Shown here: positions 6,138 to 7,116 of the stretch, piece after piece
Layout of the letters: each line of letters opens with the position of its first letter
Position numbering within the stretch: position 1 is the stretch's first letter
DNA from: Pelobacter sp. UBA6812
Lineage (GTDB): Bacteria; Desulfobacterota; Desulfuromonadia; Desulfuromonadales; Syntrophotaleaceae
Reading direction: 5' to 3'
DNA: 7,116 bases
NCBI GenBank assembly: GCA_002452265.1
Contig: DKEW01000015.1
Span: 67,007 to 74,122, forward strand
Notes under the pieces: generated by a model
Told to the model about the DNA's origin: nothing
The model's database searches: none
The model's input: the letters and a program-made list of their open reading frames with translations, nothing else
Position numbers and translations under genes: made by a program

Positions 6138-6167
6138 AGACATGAAAACTGAAATCATAAGACATGA
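6138..6167. repeat. Direct repeat AGACATGA, two copies 22 bp apart
   Basis: AGACATGA occurs at 6138-6145 and again at 6160-6167. The 22-bp start-to-start spacing is close to two helical turns, placing both copies on one DNA face. They lie at and just after the predicted transcription start of the phosphoesterase operon, where a repressor site would act. An 8-bp match could also be chance. Confidence 0.3.
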
Positions 6168-6170
6168 CCT

Positions 6171-6199
6171 TTTCTACAGCCTCAATTGAATACTGTCAA
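6171..6199 (-). promoter_or_regulatory. Candidate sigma70 promoter for the phosphoesterase-HIT operon
   Basis: On the minus strand TTGACA (6194-6199, a perfect -35) is followed after 17 bp by TAGAAA (6171-6176, 4 of 6 matches to TATAAT). The start of transcription would be near 6164, leaving a leader of about 70 nt before the ATG at 6094. This is the best promoter match in the window. Confidence 0.5.
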
Positions 6200-6333
6200 T
6201 CCCAATACGGGTCTCGATGATGAGTAAAAACCACCACCCCACCCAGATCTCGACCCCTCTGAGCATACACCGACTCAGTGAAAATGGGACATCGTATTTT
6301 CCCCCCTCACCTCTTTTTTTTTCAACTCTTTGC

Positions 6334-6342
6334 TGGTATAGT
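6334..6342 (+). promoter_or_regulatory. Candidate extended -10 promoter for thrC
   Basis: TGGTATAGT contains the TGn extension followed by TATAGT (6337-6342, 5 of 6 matches). The -35 position 17 bp upstream is only T-rich (6314-6319, inside the T9 tract), which suits an extended -10 promoter that does not depend on a good -35. Transcription would begin near 6349, giving a leader of about 98 nt. Confidence 0.45.
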
Positions 6343-6348
6343 TGCCGA

Positions 6349-6363
6349 GCCATTTTCAATGGC
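6349..6363 (+). promoter_or_regulatory. 5' hairpin in the thrC leader
   Basis: GCCATT-TTC-AATGGC is a perfect 6-bp stem with a 3-nt loop. It falls at the predicted 5' end of the thrC transcript and is followed by a broken T-rich run (GCTTATTTGATTTC). It could stabilise the 5' end of the mRNA or act as a weak early terminator. Confidence 0.35.
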
Positions 6364-6396
6364 GCTTATTTGATTTCTACCTACTTATATGTTGTC

Positions 6397-6427
6397 GCTG
6401 ATAAAAGGCGTTATACCCTGTATCAGC
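6397..6427 (+). promoter_or_regulatory. Hairpin directly upstream of the thrC ribosome site
   Basis: GCTGATA (6397-6403) pairs perfectly with TATCAGC (6421-6427). Inside, AGG (6406-6408) pairs with CCT (6417-6419) around an 8-nt loop, so the whole is a 10-bp stem with a small internal loop. It ends 2 nt before AAAGGAG (6430-6436) and so leaves the ribosome site free. It may instead be an operator palindrome in DNA, or a structure bound by a regulator to affect translation of thrC. Confidence 0.45.
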
Positions 6428-6446
6428 ATAAAGGAGCCATTGACCG

Positions 6447-7116
6447 ATGCAATACATGAGCACTCGCGGCAAGACAAGCGGTATCACTTTCAAGGATGCT
6501 GTCCTGATGGGCCTGGCCGATGACGGCGGCCTATTGTTGCCCGAATCTATTCCGACTCTCTCCCGGGGCGATATCGCCGCGCTTTCCAAAATGGCCTATC
6601 CGGAACTTGCATTTCGCATCATTTCCCTGTTTTCCGGAAACATTCCCGCAGGCGATTTAAAACACCTCATCGATAAATCGTACCAGACCTTTCATCATCC
6701 GGAAGTCACTCCGGTCGTCCACAAGGACGGGATCTATATTCTTGAGTTATTTCATGGCCCTACCCTGGCATTCAAAGATGTCGCCTTGCAGTTTCTTGGC
6801 AACATGTTCGAGTATCTGCTTAAAGAAAGCGGTGCCCACATGAATATTCTTGGCGCTACCTCCGGTGACACCGGTAGTGCCGCCATTTACGGTGTACGGG
6901 GCAAGGAAAATATCAACATTTTCATTTTGCATCCGGACCAACGGGTTTCACCGATACAGAAACTGCAGATGACCACTGTGACCGACCCGAATGTCTTCAA
7001 CCTGGCTATACGCGGAACGTTTGACGACGGACAACGGATCGTCAAAGAGATTTTTGGAGATCTTGAGTTCAAAGGACACATGTCACTGGGTGCGGTTAAC
7101 TCCATCAACTGGGCCC
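6447..7116 (+). CDS. thrC: Threonine synthase (3' end outside the window)
   Basis: PLP-dependent cytoplasmic enzyme that turns O-phosphohomoserine into threonine and phosphate. The first 223 codons are present, about half of a typical 430-500-residue enzyme. The N-terminus (MQYMSTRGKTSGITFKDAV) and LADDGGLLLPE (23-33) are the family's N-terminal domain signature. GPTLAFKDVALQF (104-116) contains the PLP-binding K110, and ATSGDTGSAA (137-146) is the phosphate-binding loop of the fold. DDGQRIVKEI (193-202) and SLGAVNSINWA (213-223) also match the family. Start ATG 6447-6449 has AAAGGAG 10 nt upstream; the second Met (codon 4) is less likely because of spacing and homology. No frameshift is seen. 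The gene is divergent from the phosphoesterase operon and has its own candidate promoter and hairpin-bearing leader. No homoserine dehydrogenase or homoserine kinase lies inside the window. Confidence 0.97.
   Translation, partial: MQYMSTRGKTSGITFKDAVLMGLADDGGLLLPESIPTLSRGDIAALSKMAYPELAFRIISLFSGNIPAGDLKHLIDKSYQTFHHPEVTPVVHKDGIYILELFHGPTLAFKDVALQFLGNMFEYLLKESGAHMNILGATSGDTGSAAIYGVRGKENINIFILHPDQRVSPIQKLQMTTVTDPNVFNLAIRGTFDDGQRIVKEIFGDLEFKGHMSLGAVNSINWA

Larger units (their letters stand above)
6095..6446. other. Divergent intergenic region between the phosphoesterase and thrC
   Basis: This 352-bp gene-free stretch serves two divergent units. From left to right it holds the leader and promoter of the phosphoesterase operon (minus strand, 6171-6199), an 8-bp direct repeat AGACATGA (6138-6145 and 6160-6167), a C6 tract (6301-6306), a T9 tract (6314-6322), the thrC promoter candidate (around 6334-6342), two hairpins (6349-6363 and 6397-6427) and the thrC ribosome site AAAGGAG (6430-6436). 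Weak open frames on both strands have no ribosome site or family resemblance, so I call no gene here. Confidence 0.7.

Noticed and set aside
6359..6446. Attenuation leader peptide for thrC
   Set aside because: The ATG at 6359 opens only four codons and the ATG at 6389 runs into thrC out of frame; neither is rich in Thr or Ile.
6217..6459. 80-codon plus-strand open frame in the thrC upstream region
   Set aside because: It runs through the promoter, homopolymer tracts and leader hairpins, enters thrC out of frame, and has no ribosome site.

Overview
The window looks like ordinary chromosomal DNA from an anaerobic Gram-negative bacterium. A double-CCG iron-sulfur protein, an ExbB/ExbD proton channel, a ROK sugar kinase next to a group III-type 6-phosphofructokinase, and threonine synthase near a YfcE-like phosphoesterase and a HIT hydrolase together recall Desulfuromonadales (Geobacter/Desulfuromonas/Pelobacter relatives). 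That placement is inferred from gene content and remembered family resemblance, not from a search. No tRNA, rRNA, CRISPR array, transposase, integrase or phage gene is visible.

Layout. Bases 1-117 hold the edge of an unidentified upstream region. At 118-1515 (+) lies a cysteine-rich Fe-S protein with a GlpC/HdrB-like architecture. It converges on 6-phosphofructokinase (1628-2719, -). Next on the minus strand is a tight three-gene unit read leftwards: exbB-like (4259-4858), exbD-like (3845-4255) and a ROK glucokinase-like gene (2886-3848). The last two share an ATGA stop/start, so the kinase is probably translated by coupling to the proton-channel subunit. A 218-bp gene-free gap (4859-5076) carries a small repeat-like element and an inverted repeat. 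Then comes a minus-strand pair, a YfcE-type metallophosphoesterase (5585-6094) followed 13 nt later by a HIT-family protein (5077-5571). A 352-bp divergent intergenic region (6095-6446) separates this pair from thrC, which runs off the right edge (6447-7116, +).

How the genes work together. The ROK kinase and phosphofructokinase could supply the two ATP-dependent priming steps of upper glycolysis. The phosphofructokinase seems to have its own promoter in the 166-bp gap, so the two are neighbours rather than a proven operon. ExbB/ExbD would form an inner-membrane proton-driven motor; no TonB gene or receptor is next to them. The phosphoesterase and HIT protein are probably soluble phosphate-ester or nucleotide hydrolases. 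Threonine synthase makes the last step of threonine synthesis and is preceded by a candidate extended -10 promoter, a C6/T9 tract and two leader hairpins.

I found no clear previously undescribed system. The most curious points are the ATGA coupling of a sugar kinase to ExbB/ExbD, the non-canonical N-terminal cysteine motifs of the Fe-S protein, the structured thrC leader, and the three-unit 9-bp repeat bounded by a 7-bp inverted repeat in the gap upstream of exbB.
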